DNA of 64,000 bases from JAMXLO01 sp963812075. Lineage in GTDB: Bacteria > Pseudomonadota > Alphaproteobacteria > Acetobacterales > Acetobacteraceae. This document shows, piece by piece, positions 15,717 through 24,389 of the stretch. A program made the translations under genes and the position numbers. Below the pieces are notes generated by a model, which saw only the letters and a program-made list of their open reading frames with translations, was not told the origin of the DNA and did not search any database. The number at the start of each line of letters is the position of its first letter. Position 1 is the stretch's first letter. The stretch spans positions 186,001 through 250,000 of the forward strand of contig CAWETN010000002.1 in NCBI GenBank assembly GCA_963812075.1. The letters are read 5' to 3'.

Positions 15717-16625
15717 CTACTGCCGTTCGAACTTCACGATGCGCCGCACGCGGCCCCACTCGCCGGGCTGCACGACATAGATGTCGCCACGCGAATCGCC
15801 CCAGATACCGTGGCACGAGCGGTGGATCGGATCGCCCCAGCGCGCCAGCCGTTCACCGTCCAGCGTCAGGATGCTGACCATGCCGCCGTTGTGCTCGGCG
15901 ATGTAGACGATGTCGTCTGGATCCACATAGAAGAACGCTGGGCCGATCAGTTCGGTCGGCCACACCTCCAGCAGCTTGCCGGACTGGTCGAACACCTGTA
16001 CGCGATCGTTCTCGCGGTCGGCCACCAGCAGCCGTCCGCGACGATCCACCCACACACCGTGCGGTAGGTTGAACTGGCCCGGCTCCCTGCCAGGCTCGCC
16101 CCAGGAGAACAGGTACTTGGCGTCGGCCGAGAACTTGTGCACCCGCGCATTGCCGTAGCCGTCGCTCATGAACATCGACCCGTCCGGCGCAAACGCGATG
16201 TCGGTCGGGATGTTGAACGGGCCGCCGCCGTGCGTGACCTTCTTCCAGGCCACCGAGCTGTAGTCGTCGTCCGGCACGCCGGTGTCCGAACGCGCGTCCT
16301 TTTCGCCGATGGTCTGCAGCAGCTGACCCTCGGGCGTGAACTTCATGAACTGCATGTGGTGACCGTCGGTGAGCCAGGCGTTCCCCTCGTCATCGAAGCG
16401 GATGGCATGCGGGAAGCGAAACGTGCCCGCGCCCCACGAGCGCAGGAACTCGCCGTTGCGGTCGAACATCACCACCGGATGTTCGGCATTGCGATTGAAG
16501 CAGTAGACGCGATCGTGCGGATCGACCGCCACCGCAGCGGGCTTCATCTCGATGTGGGGCGGCACATGCGCCCAGTCCTCGTGCACCTTGTAGGTGTACT
16601 TTCCGCTGCCGACGATCGCTTCCAT
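15717..16625 (-). CDS. NHL-repeat six-bladed beta-propeller protein
   Basis: A 302-residue protein built of NHL-like repeats: FPHAIRFDDEGNAWLTDGHH, NIPTDIAFAPDGSMFMSDGY, NLPHGVWVDRRGRLLVADRE and related blades. It resembles the peptidyl-alpha-hydroxyglycine lyase/SMP-30-like propellers frequently seen in alphaproteobacterial catabolic regions. No signal peptide is evident. An enzymatic or binding role is plausible but not specific. It lies 12 bases downstream of the LLM oxidoreductase in the same direction, so the two are probably co-transcribed. Confidence 0.8.
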   Translation of the reverse strand: MEAIVGSGKYTYKVHEDWAHVPPHIEMKPAAVAVDPHDRVYCFNRNAEHPVVMFDRNGEFLRSWGAGTFRFPHAIRFDDEGNAWLTDGHHMQFMKFTPEGQLLQTIGEKDARSDTGVPDDDYSSVAWKKVTHGGGPFNIPTDIAFAPDGSMFMSDGYGNARVHKFSADAKYLFSWGEPGREPGQFNLPHGVWVDRRGRLLVADRENDRVQVFDQSGKLLEVWPTELIGPAFFYVDPDDIVYIAEHNGGMVSILTLDGERLARWGDPIHRSCHGIWGDSRGDIYVVQPGEWGRVRRIVKFERQ

Positions 16626-16637
16626 TTGCCTGCCTCC

Positions 16638-17555
16638 CTATGACAGTCCGACCACCTCCGCCAGAGCCTCCACCTGCTCGGCGTGGCGCGAAACCGGGTT
16701 CAGCAACAGGTGATTGGCGCCCAACGCCATCACCGTCTCGAGCTTCTCGCGCACCTGCGCCGGGGTGCCGTGGACCCCCGAGGCATCGGTGCCGGCGGGG
16801 TTGTGATACACCTCGGTGAACCACCGGTGCAGTTCCGCCCGCGCCACGTCCGGGCGCTCGTCTACCGCCATGAAGAGGCGCTTCGAGATCGGGAACGTCG
16901 TCGGATCGCGTCCGGCCTTCTCCAGCGCCGCGCGCAGCAGCGGCACCGAGCGCCCGAACTCGGCGATGCTCGACCCGCCGGATCCCATCCAGCCATCGGC
17001 GAGCGATGCCGCGCGGCGCACCGCGTCCGGGTGGCCGACGCCCATCCAGATCGGCAGCGGCCGCTGTACCGGCTTGGGCGACATCGTGCCGCCTTCCAGG
17101 TGGTAGAAGCGTCCGTGGTAATCCACCTTCGGCTGTGTCCACAGCGCGCGGATCAGTTCAACCTCCTCGCGAAAGCGGCGCACACGCGCCTCTTCCGGTA
17201 CCTCGAACTGGCGATAATGGTGCTCGCGTCCCAGGCCGACGCCCAGGATGGCGCGCCCGTTGCTGAGATGGTCCAGCGTCGCCCATTGGTGCGCCACCAT
17301 CAGCGGACTATGGATTGCCAGCACCACCACGGACGCGCCGAGCCGGATCCGGCTGGTCACCGCTGCCGCATAGGTCAGCGCCACCACCGGATCGAGGCAC
17401 GTCACGTGGTCCAGCGTGTTCTCGGTCACCCAGAGGTCATGGAACCCGAGCGCCTCGGCACGCTGCGCCACCGTGCGCACCGCTTCCACGCCGATCGCGT
17501 CGGGCGACCGGTGCGGCAGCGACATGCCGAACGGGATACGGTCCTTCAACGCCAT
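16638..17555 (-). CDS. LLM-class flavin-dependent oxidoreductase
   Basis: A 305-residue TIM-barrel protein of the luciferase-like monooxygenase class. It has AEALGFHDLWVTENTLDHV, TSRIRLGASVVVLAIHSPLM, the flavin-site stretch VAHQWATLDHLSNGRAILGV and PLPIWMGVGHPDAVRRAA. Either FMN or F420 could be the cofactor. ATG at 17555 is favoured because AGGAGG lies five bases upstream; a GTG two codons earlier overlaps that site. It is first gene of a two-gene unit with the propeller protein, directly downstream of an emrAB relic. Confidence 0.85.
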   Translation of the reverse strand: MALKDRIPFGMSLPHRSPDAIGVEAVRTVAQRAEALGFHDLWVTENTLDHVTCLDPVVALTYAAAVTSRIRLGASVVVLAIHSPLMVAHQWATLDHLSNGRAILGVGLGREHHYRQFEVPEEARVRRFREEVELIRALWTQPKVDYHGRFYHLEGGTMSPKPVQRPLPIWMGVGHPDAVRRAASLADGWMGSGGSSIAEFGRSVPLLRAALEKAGRDPTTFPISKRLFMAVDERPDVARAELHRWFTEVYHNPAGTDASGVHGTPAQVREKLETVMALGANHLLLNPVSRHAEQVEALAEVVGLS

Positions 17556-17564
17556 CCGCACCTC

Positions 17565-17967
17565 CTAGGGCGCCGGCGCAGCTCCCTTCGGCATTCGCGG
17601 CAGGAACAGCGCCAGCGGCCAGACCAACAGCCCCAGCATGCCTAACATCCAGAAGATGTCGAGATAGCTCATGATTCCGGCCTGGGCCTGAACGATCGCG
17701 TCGATCGGCGGCAGCCGTGTTCCAGGCAAAGCCGTTGTACGCCGTAACGTGCTCGGCCAGCCGTGCGTGATGGAATTGCAACCGTTCCTGCAACATGGTC
17801 GGGGTGAACGACACGCCCACGCTACCGCCCAGGTTGCGCGTCAGGTTGATTATCTTCACCGGCAGGCGCTGCACGATCTTCACATAGTTGCCGGTGGCAT
17901 TCTCCGCCGGCAGCACGCTGGACTCGGCGTCCTCGGTTCCGTCTGCTTTTCCGCGTCGCTCTGCCAT
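17565..17967 (-). pseudogene. Relic of an emrA-emrB multidrug efflux operon fused by deletion
   Basis: The minus strand reads SSVLPAENATGNYVKIVQRL then PVKI, a C-terminal piece of an EmrA/HlyD membrane-fusion protein. This passes directly into NLTRNLGGSVGVSFTPTML and FHHARLAEHVTAYNGFAW, from the last third of an EmrB-type MFS exporter. A further shift near 17700 leads to the EmrB C-terminus (IVQAQAGIMSYLDIFWMLGM, LLVWPLALFLPRMPKG) ending at TAG 17565-17567. The bulk of both genes is missing, so this is a genuine deletion relic. Confidence 0.75.
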
Positions 17968-18078
17968 GTCGCCTGCTCGCGGGCCGTCACAGGGAATCGT
18001 CCAAGTTTGCCAACAAGGGCCGATGGCGCGACCGTTCGACCCCGCCGGTGTTCACGGACGCCTGAGGAGGTATTCAGT

Positions 18079-19524
18079 ATGGCCGACGACCTGATGCGGC
18101 TCACTGCGACCGAGGCTGTCGCCCGCCTGCGGCGGCGCGAAGTCTCGCCGCTCGAGCTGATCGACGCGGCGGCAGCGCGCATCGCCCAGGTGGAGCCGGC
18201 GGTCAACGCGCTGCCGACACTGTGCCTCGAGCGCGCGCGCGAGCACGCAAAGCGGTTGATGGACGGCCACGGGCGCGGTGCCGAAGTCGAACCGGGTTGG
18301 CTCGCCGGGCTGCCGGTGGCCATCAAGGATCTGACCGACGTCGCCGGCGTGCGCACGACCTACGGTTCGCCGATCTTCCGTGATCACGTGCCGGCGAGGT
18401 CGCATCCGGTGGTGGAGCGCATCGAACGCAAGGGCGGCATCGTCGTCGCCAAGTCGAACACGCCGGAGTTCGGCGCCGGCGGCAGCACGTTCAACGAGGT
18501 GTTCGGACGCACACGCAACCCATGGAACACCGCGCTCACCTGCGGCGGCTCGACCGGCGGAGGCGCGGTGGCGGTGGCGACCGGCGAGGTGTGGCTGGCG
18601 CACGGCACCGACCACGGCGGATCGCTGCGTCGTCCCGGAACCTATTGCTCGGTGGTGGGACTGCGGCCGTCGCCGGGACGGGTGACGCGCGGCACGGCGA
18701 ATAACCTGTGGTCACCGCTATCGGTGCACGGACCGATGGCCCGCAACATCCCGGATCTCGCGCTGTTTCTCGACACGATGGCGGGGCTTTGCCCGCACGA
18801 CCCATTGACCTTCGATGCGCCGGCGGCGTCGTTCGTGGACGCGGTGGCCGCGGCATCGCCGCCGCGGCGCGTCGCCTATACGGCGGATTACGGCGGGCGG
18901 ATCACGATCGATCAGGAGACGCGCGAAATCTGTGCGCGCGCGGTTCGGCGGTTCGAGGAAATGGGATCCGTGGTGGAGGAATTCGCCCCTGACCTCGGTG
19001 CGATCGACGAAGCCTTCATGGTTCTGCGGTCGCAGCATTTCGTGGTGGATCGCGAATTGCAGATGCAGACCCATCGCGACCTGCTGAAGCCCGACATCGT
19101 CTGGAACACCGAACAGGGTCTGGCGCAGACGCCGAGCCGCATCGCCTGGGCCGAGCGCGAGCGCGCCGCGTTCTTCCGCCGGTTCGCCGGGATGTTCGAG
19201 ACATACGACATTTTCGTCTCGCCCAGCGCCGCGACGCCGGCGTTCGACGTGAACCTGCGGCATCCCGAGCATGTCGGCGGCAAGAAGCTGACGGACTACA
19301 TGGGCGCCTCCACGCTGAACGCGGCGGTGACGATGACCAGTTGTCCGGCGGTCGCGGTGCCGTGCGGGTTCGATCAGTACGGCCGCCCGGTGGGGCTGCA
19401 GGTCACGGCGCCGATCCGCGAGGAGGCGCGCGCGCTGGGCGCGGCCTGGCTGTTCGAGCAAATCACGGGATTGGACCGGCTGCTGCCGATCGATCCTCGT
19501 GCAGGTCGCGTACCGCCGCCATGA
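18079..19524 (+). CDS. Amidase (amidase-signature hydrolase)
   Basis: A 481-residue amidase-signature enzyme with the Ser-cisSer-Lys triad: Lys in LPVAIKDLTDVAGV, the cis-Ser region TCGGSTGGGAVAVATG (usually GGSSGG) and the nucleophile in HGTDHGGSLRRPG (usually GTDTGGS). The family hydrolyses amides to acids; physiological substrate unknown. ATG at 18079 follows GAGGAGG; the long upstream frame crosses the emrAB relic in antisense. The M20 peptidase gene starts 20 bases downstream, suggesting a two-step amide or peptide degradation unit. Confidence 0.9.
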   Translation: MADDLMRLTATEAVARLRRREVSPLELIDAAAARIAQVEPAVNALPTLCLERAREHAKRLMDGHGRGAEVEPGWLAGLPVAIKDLTDVAGVRTTYGSPIFRDHVPARSHPVVERIERKGGIVVAKSNTPEFGAGGSTFNEVFGRTRNPWNTALTCGGSTGGGAVAVATGEVWLAHGTDHGGSLRRPGTYCSVVGLRPSPGRVTRGTANNLWSPLSVHGPMARNIPDLALFLDTMAGLCPHDPLTFDAPAASFVDAVAAASPPRRVAYTADYGGRITIDQETREICARAVRRFEEMGSVVEEFAPDLGAIDEAFMVLRSQHFVVDRELQMQTHRDLLKPDIVWNTEQGLAQTPSRIAWAERERAAFFRRFAGMFETYDIFVSPSAATPAFDVNLRHPEHVGGKKLTDYMGASTLNAAVTMTSCPAVAVPCGFDQYGRPVGLQVTAPIREEARALGAAWLFEQITGLDRLLPIDPRAGRVPPP

Positions 19525-19544
19525 GAGCAAGCAGGAGCACGCCA

Positions 19545-20951
19545 ATGCCGCCTTCCCCCGATATGGTCGCCGCCGTCCTGAGCCACGCCGATGCGTCGGT
19601 GGACGGCTCGCGCGGGCGCCTATTCGATCTGCTGCGCATCCCCTCGATCAGCACGCAGCCCGACCACAGGCAGGATTGCCTGCGCGCCGCCGAGTGGGTG
19701 TGCGACCAACTGGCCGGTCTGGGGTTCGCCGCCGATGTACGGCCGACCGGTGGACATCCGGTCGTGGTGGCGCATCACCCGGCTCCTGCCGGCTACACCG
19801 GACCGCACATTCTGTTCTATGGCCATTACGACGTGCAGCCGGTCGATCCGCTGGAGCTCTGGCACAGCCCGCCGTTCGATCCGCAACTGGTTGACGGCGA
19901 GCACGGCAAGCGCTTCGTCGCGCGCGGGGCGGTGGACGACAAGGGTCAGACGATGACGTTCATCGAGGCGCTGCGCGCCTGGAAGGAGGCCGCCGGCGGC
20001 ATCCCCGCCCACATCACCGCGCTGATCGAGGGCGAGGAGGAAATCGGCAGCCCCAACCTCGAGCCGTTCCTGGCCGCCAACAGGCGCGAACTCGCGGCCG
20101 ACCTGGCGTTGATCAGCGACACGGGGATGTGGGACATCGACACGCCGGCAATCACCACGCGGCTGCGCGGGATGACCTACGTGCAACTGACGCTGAAGGC
20201 GGCCAACCGCGACCTGCATTCGGGGCTGTATGGCGGATCGGCGCTGAACCCGATCAATGCGCTCGCCCGTGTCCTCGGCGAGTTGCACGATGCCAACGGC
20301 CGCATTCAGCTGCCGGGTTTCTACGACAAGGTGAAGCCGGTCTCCAACGCGCAGCGTGCGCAGTGGGACGCGCTGGCGTTCGACGAGCATGCGTTCCTGG
20401 GCAAGATCGGCCTTGACACGCCGGCGGGCGAGCGCGGCTATTCGGCGCTCGAGCGCCTGTGGGCGCGACCGACCGCCGACATCAACGGCATGTGGGGCGG
20501 CTATACCGGAGCCGGCGGCAAGACGGTGATAGCGTCGGAGGCCTCGGCGAAGATCTCGTTCCGGCTGGTGCCCGGCCAGAATCCGGACGAGGTGTTCGAG
20601 CAGTTCCAGCGCTTCGTCGGCGAGCGGCTACCCCCGGGCGCGACGGTGACCTACGAATGCGGGACGCGCTCGCCCGGGATCGAGGTGAACGTGGAAAGCC
20701 CGTGGGTGCGCGCTGCGCAGACCGCACTAACCGAGGAGTACGGCAAACCGGCGCTGCTGATGGGCAGCGGCGGCTCGATCCCGGTGGTGAACTCGCTGCG
20801 CAGCGTGCTGGGGATCGACAGCCTGCTGATGGGCTTCGGGCTCGACGACGACCAGGTGCACAGTCCGAACGAGAAGTTCGAGCAGCGCTGCTTCCATCAC
20901 GGCATCCGCTCGCACATCCGGCTCTTGGCGAAGTTTGCCGGGGGTGGCTGA
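19545..20951 (+). CDS. M20 family metallopeptidase
   Basis: A 468-residue di-zinc peptidase with every expected ligand region: ILFYGHYDVQPVDP (His and base Asp), FVARGAVDDKGQTM (bridging Asp), LIEGEEEIGSPN (catalytic Glu pair) and DDQVHSPNEKFE (distal His). The dimerisation domain (LKAANRDLHSGLYGGSALNP) is present. It is a carboxypeptidase, dipeptidase or N-acyl amino-acid hydrolase; the subclass is not certain. ATG at 19545 follows CAGGAGCACG. Its stop overlaps the start of the next gene (ABC ATPase), although the functions look unrelated. Confidence 0.9.
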   Translation: MPPSPDMVAAVLSHADASVDGSRGRLFDLLRIPSISTQPDHRQDCLRAAEWVCDQLAGLGFAADVRPTGGHPVVVAHHPAPAGYTGPHILFYGHYDVQPVDPLELWHSPPFDPQLVDGEHGKRFVARGAVDDKGQTMTFIEALRAWKEAAGGIPAHITALIEGEEEIGSPNLEPFLAANRRELAADLALISDTGMWDIDTPAITTRLRGMTYVQLTLKAANRDLHSGLYGGSALNPINALARVLGELHDANGRIQLPGFYDKVKPVSNAQRAQWDALAFDEHAFLGKIGLDTPAGERGYSALERLWARPTADINGMWGGYTGAGGKTVIASEASAKISFRLVPGQNPDEVFEQFQRFVGERLPPGATVTYECGTRSPGIEVNVESPWVRAAQTALTEEYGKPALLMGSGGSIPVVNSLRSVLGIDSLLMGFGLDDDQVHSPNEKFEQRCFHHGIRSHIRLLAKFAGGG

Positions 20952-21561
20952 GTGCCCACCTCCCCGCCTGCGCATCATCGACCTGCACAACCCTCTGGCC
21001 GGCCCATTCGACCTCGAACTGGGCGCCGGTGAGTGCCTTGCCATTGCCGGACCATCCGGCTCCGGCAAGAGCCTTCTCCTGCGCATGCTCGCCGACCTCG
21101 ATCCGAGCCAGGGCGAGGTGTTCCTCGACGGCGTGGAGCGCCGGACGATGTCAGCGCCGGCCTGGCGGCGCAGGGTGGTCTACAGCGCTGCCGAGCCAGG
21201 CTGGTGGCACGAACGGGTCGGCGAACACTTCAACGGCGATGCCCTGCGGTTCGCCCGCGCGATGGCGCCAAGCCTCGGGCTCGTTCCAACTCTGCTGGAA
21301 GCGCCCGTGGTGCAGCTTTCCACCGGCGAGCGCCAGCGCATTGCTTTGATCCGTGCACTGGCGCTGCAGCCGCCTGTGCTGCTGCTCGACGAGGCCACAG
21401 GGGCGCTGGATGAGGACAGTACCGCCCGGGTGGAAGCCATATTGCGCGACCGGCTGGTCGGCGGCTGCACGATCGTGATGGTGACGCACAGCGCGGCGCA
21501 GGCCGCACGGCTGGGACATCGCCAGCTTCGCATGGAGAACCGCCGCCTGGTGCCGGTGTGA
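20944..21561 (+). CDS. fetA: FetA-like ABC transporter ATP-binding protein
   Basis: A single ABC ATPase of about 205 residues with Walker A AGPSGSGKSLLLRML, signature QLSTGERQRIALIRAL and Walker B VLLLDEATGALDEDS, then the switch His in VMVTHSAAQA. The order ATPase then FetB-type permease, with a start/stop overlap at 21558-21561, matches FetAB (YbbLM), an exporter implicated in iron homeostasis and peroxide resistance. The start codon is uncertain: GTG 20944 or TTG 20935, both overlapping the peptidase stop. Confidence 0.8.
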   Translation: MAECPPPRLRIIDLHNPLAGPFDLELGAGECLAIAGPSGSGKSLLLRMLADLDPSQGEVFLDGVERRTMSAPAWRRRVVYSAAEPGWWHERVGEHFNGDALRFARAMAPSLGLVPTLLEAPVVQLSTGERQRIALIRALALQPPVLLLDEATGALDEDSTARVEAILRDRLVGGCTIVMVTHSAAQAARLGHRQLRMENRRLVPV

Positions 21562-22373
21562 ATCCCATCCTGCTCACCCCGTTCGACGTTGCGATCGCCG
21601 CCGTGCTGATCGTGCTCGATGGCGTGCTGTCGCTGGTGCTGCGGCTCGGGCTGCACACCCAGCTCGCCTGGGCCGCAACGCGGATGGTGATTCAGCTCGT
21701 GCTGATCGGCTTCGTGCTGCGCCTGGTGTTCGCCATCGCCTCGCCGCCGGCGACTGTCGCGGTGGTGCTGGTGATGGTGGCGATTGCCGCGCGCGAGGTC
21801 GCGGCGCGCCCGGAACAGCGGCTCGGCCGATTCGGCAACTACGCGGTCGGCGCTTCGGCGGTCGCAATCGCCACGTTTCTCACCGCGATCCTGGCGCTGA
21901 CCACCGCCATCCGCCCGCAGCCGTGGTACGACGCGCGCTACGCCATCCCGCTTGCCGGCATCATCCTTGGCAGCGTGCTGAACAGCGGATCGCTGGCACT
22001 CAATTCGCTGCTGGGCGGTGTGGTGCGCGAGCGCGCCGCGATCGAGGCCCGGCTGGCCCTCGGCGCCAGCTTCAACCGGGCGATGCGGGGGCTGATCCGC
22101 ACCTCGGTGCGCCGCGCGCTGCTGCCGATCATCAACCAGATGTCGGCCGCCGGCGTGGTGACGCTGCCGGGCATCATGACCGGGCAGATCCTCGCCGGCA
22201 TGGACCCGCTGGAGGCGGCGAAATATCAGATCCTGCTGATCTTCCTGCTGTCCGGCGGCAGTGGCCTTGCCGCCGTCGCTGTGGTTTACCTTGCGGCAAT
22301 GCGGCTGACGGATGATAGGCAGCGCCTGCGCATCGACCGGCTGACCGCCAGGACACGAGGATCGCGCCCATGA
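21558..22373 (+). CDS. fetB: FetB-like ABC transporter permease
   Basis: A 271-residue polytopic membrane protein of the UPF0014/FetB family. The first helices (VAIAAVLIVLDGVLSLVL, RMVIQLVLIGFVLRLVF), the conserved cytoplasmic segment EARLALGASFNRAMRGLIR and SAAGVVTLPGIMTGQILAGM with PLEAAKYQI are characteristic. It would form the membrane part of an exporter with the preceding ATPase. GTG 21558 overlaps the ATPase stop, implying translational coupling. The substrate (iron or another metal) is inferred from family only. The end overlaps the CBS gene by 4 bases. Confidence 0.85.
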   Translation: MNPILLTPFDVAIAAVLIVLDGVLSLVLRLGLHTQLAWAATRMVIQLVLIGFVLRLVFAIASPPATVAVVLVMVAIAAREVAARPEQRLGRFGNYAVGASAVAIATFLTAILALTTAIRPQPWYDARYAIPLAGIILGSVLNSGSLALNSLLGGVVRERAAIEARLALGASFNRAMRGLIRTSVRRALLPIINQMSAAGVVTLPGIMTGQILAGMDPLEAAKYQILLIFLLSGGSGLAAVAVVYLAAMRLTDDRQRLRIDRLTARTRGSRP

Positions 22374-23080
22374 TCGCCAGCGACGTGATGACCCGCAACG
22401 TGATCTCGGTGCCGCCGGACGCGACCGTGGCACAGGCGGTCGAACTCATGCTGGAGCGCGGCATTTCGGGGCTGTTCGTGGTGGACGATACGGGCACATT
22501 GTGCGGAATCGTCACCGAGGGCGACCTGCTGCGGCGCGACGAGTTGGGGACGGAGCGGAGGCGGTCCTGGTGGCTGCGGCTGATCGCCTCGCCCGGCCGG
22601 CAGGCGGCTGACTTCACCCGAACGCATGGCCGCCGCGTCGCCGACGTGATGACGCGCGACGTGATCAGCGTGGATGCCGGCGCGCCGCTCGAGGCGATCG
22701 TCGCATTGATGGAGGAGCACCGCATCAAACGCGTGCCGGTGCTTGAGGGCGATCGCGTCGCCGGTGTGGTAAGCCGCGCCGATCTGCTGCGCGCATTGTC
22801 GGCGGCGGCGCGCGAGCATGGCGCGGCGGCCGGCGATGACCCGACCATCCGCGATCGCATCCTGGACACGCTGGCGCGCGAGCCATGGGCGCCGCGCACG
22901 ACGCTCAACGTCACCGTGGTGAATGGGGTTGTCGATCTCTGGGGCACCATCGGCAACGACCAGGAACGCCGCGCGATCTGCGTGATCGCCGAGAACACGC
23001 CAGGGGTGAAGAAGGTGATCGACCACCTGGTATTCGTCGAAGCCTACACCGGGACGGTGATCGAGCCGCCGCCGTCCTGA
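22370..23080 (+). CDS. Tandem CBS-domain protein with C-terminal BON domain
   Basis: A 236-residue protein with two CBS domains (about 1-60 and 90-150; ASDVMTRNVISVPPDATVAQ and VADVMTRDVISVDAGAPLEA) and a C-terminal BON domain (TTLNVTVVNGVVDLWGTIGN). CBS pairs bind adenosyl nucleotides and act as energy or stress sensors; BON domains bind membranes or lipids. The combination is common in proteobacterial stress genes. No catalytic domain is present, so it is probably regulatory. ATG 22370 overlaps the fetB stop (ATGA), so it belongs to the fetAB transcript. Confidence 0.88.
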   Translation: MIASDVMTRNVISVPPDATVAQAVELMLERGISGLFVVDDTGTLCGIVTEGDLLRRDELGTERRRSWWLRLIASPGRQAADFTRTHGRRVADVMTRDVISVDAGAPLEAIVALMEEHRIKRVPVLEGDRVAGVVSRADLLRALSAAAREHGAAAGDDPTIRDRILDTLAREPWAPRTTLNVTVVNGVVDLWGTIGNDQERRAICVIAENTPGVKKVIDHLVFVEAYTGTVIEPPPS

Positions 23081-23084
23081 TTGC

Positions 23085-24380
23085 GTGGTGCTGCGCCGAC
23101 GTCAGCTCATTGCGCAGACCGCCGCCGCGGCACTGCAGGCCTGCGCCGCCGACCCGGACGTGGATGCCTATCTCGGCTCCGCCAATAAGCCGGATGCGCT
23201 GCAGCGCCATTACGCGCTGCAGCGCGCGCTGTCGGATGCGCCGCTGGTGTTCGGCAACCGCACACGCCTGCTGGTGGACGGCGCGCAGGCATTTCCCGCC
23301 ATGTTTCAAGCGATGCACCAGGCGCGTGATCACATCAACCTGGAATACTTCATCTTCGAGGATGTCGCCGTCGGACAGTCGCATCTGTCCGATCTGCTGA
23401 CCGGCAAGCTCGCCCGCGGCGTCGCAGTCAACATCATCTATGATGCCTATGGCTCGCAGGCCACGCCGGCCGCTCTGTTCGATACGCTGCGCCACGCCGG
23501 TGCCAGGGTGCTGCCGTTCGGTCCGATCGATCCGGTCGCGACGCTGACGGGCCATTCGCCGAATCACCGGGACCATCGCAAGATCATGGTCGTGGATGGC
23601 CGCGTGGCCTTCGTCGGCGGCATCAACCTGTCGCGCACCTACGAAAACCCGCCCTCTGCCGGCGTGCCCGCCAACGGCGACACGGATCATGCCTACTGGA
23701 GGGACACCGCCATGGAGATTGGCGGTCCGGCGGTGGCCGAATTGCAAAGGCTGTTCTTCGACACCTGGAAAAGACAGAACGGCGATCCGGTTCAGGCGGC
23801 GAGCTATTTTCCACCGCTGCGACGCCAAGGCGTGCAGACCGTGCGGATCATCGGCAGCGCGCCCGGTGATGATCGGCCGCTCTATTATCTCTCGCTCGAG
23901 CAGGCGATCCACGCGGCGAACAGCCGCATCTGGCTGTCCACCGGCTATTTCGTGCCGCCGCACCAGGAGCGCGAGGATCTGGGCAAGGCGGCGCGACGCG
24001 GCGTCGATCTGAGGCTGGCCGTGCCAAGCCACACCGACGTCGAGAGCGCGGTGTACGCCGGCCGCGCCGCCTATGGCGATCTGCTGGAGTCGGGCGCGCA
24101 TATCTTCGAACTGCAGAATGCCGTGCTGCATTCGAAGCTGGCCGTGGTCGATGGGGCGTGGAGCGCGATCGGGTCGTCCAACCTCGACCGCCGCAGCGTG
24201 GTGTTCAACAATGAGGTCGATGCGATCATCCTCGGTTCGGATACCGCGGGGCAGATGGAGGCGCTGCTGCAACGCGATTTCGCGGCGTCGATCCCGGTGA
24301 CGATGGAAGCCTGGCATGAGCGGTCCCTCGGCGAGCGGCTGCACGAGCTTGAGGCGAGGGTTTGGCAATACTGGATGTAG
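23085..24380 (+). CDS. cls: Cardiolipin synthase / phospholipase-D-type phosphatidyltransferase
   Basis: A 431-residue protein with two HKD motifs: HRKIMVVDGRVAFVGGINLS around residues 165-180 and LHSKLAVVDGAWSAIGSSNL near the C-terminus. This makes it a bacterial cardiolipin synthase or related PLD-type phosphatidyltransferase. Unusually the N-terminus lacks the two transmembrane helices of ClsA. It begins RRRQLIAQTAAAALQACAAD, which looks like a twin-Arg or lipoprotein-type leader (LQAC fits a lipobox). The GTG start is 4 bases after the CBS-BON stop. Whether the catalytic domain faces the periplasm depends on this leader and is untested. Confidence 0.85.
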   Translation: MVLRRRQLIAQTAAAALQACAADPDVDAYLGSANKPDALQRHYALQRALSDAPLVFGNRTRLLVDGAQAFPAMFQAMHQARDHINLEYFIFEDVAVGQSHLSDLLTGKLARGVAVNIIYDAYGSQATPAALFDTLRHAGARVLPFGPIDPVATLTGHSPNHRDHRKIMVVDGRVAFVGGINLSRTYENPPSAGVPANGDTDHAYWRDTAMEIGGPAVAELQRLFFDTWKRQNGDPVQAASYFPPLRRQGVQTVRIIGSAPGDDRPLYYLSLEQAIHAANSRIWLSTGYFVPPHQEREDLGKAARRGVDLRLAVPSHTDVESAVYAGRAAYGDLLESGAHIFELQNAVLHSKLAVVDGAWSAIGSSNLDRRSVVFNNEVDAIILGSDTAGQMEALLQRDFAASIPVTMEAWHERSLGERLHELEARVWQYWM

Positions 24381-24389
24381 AGGTGTGGT

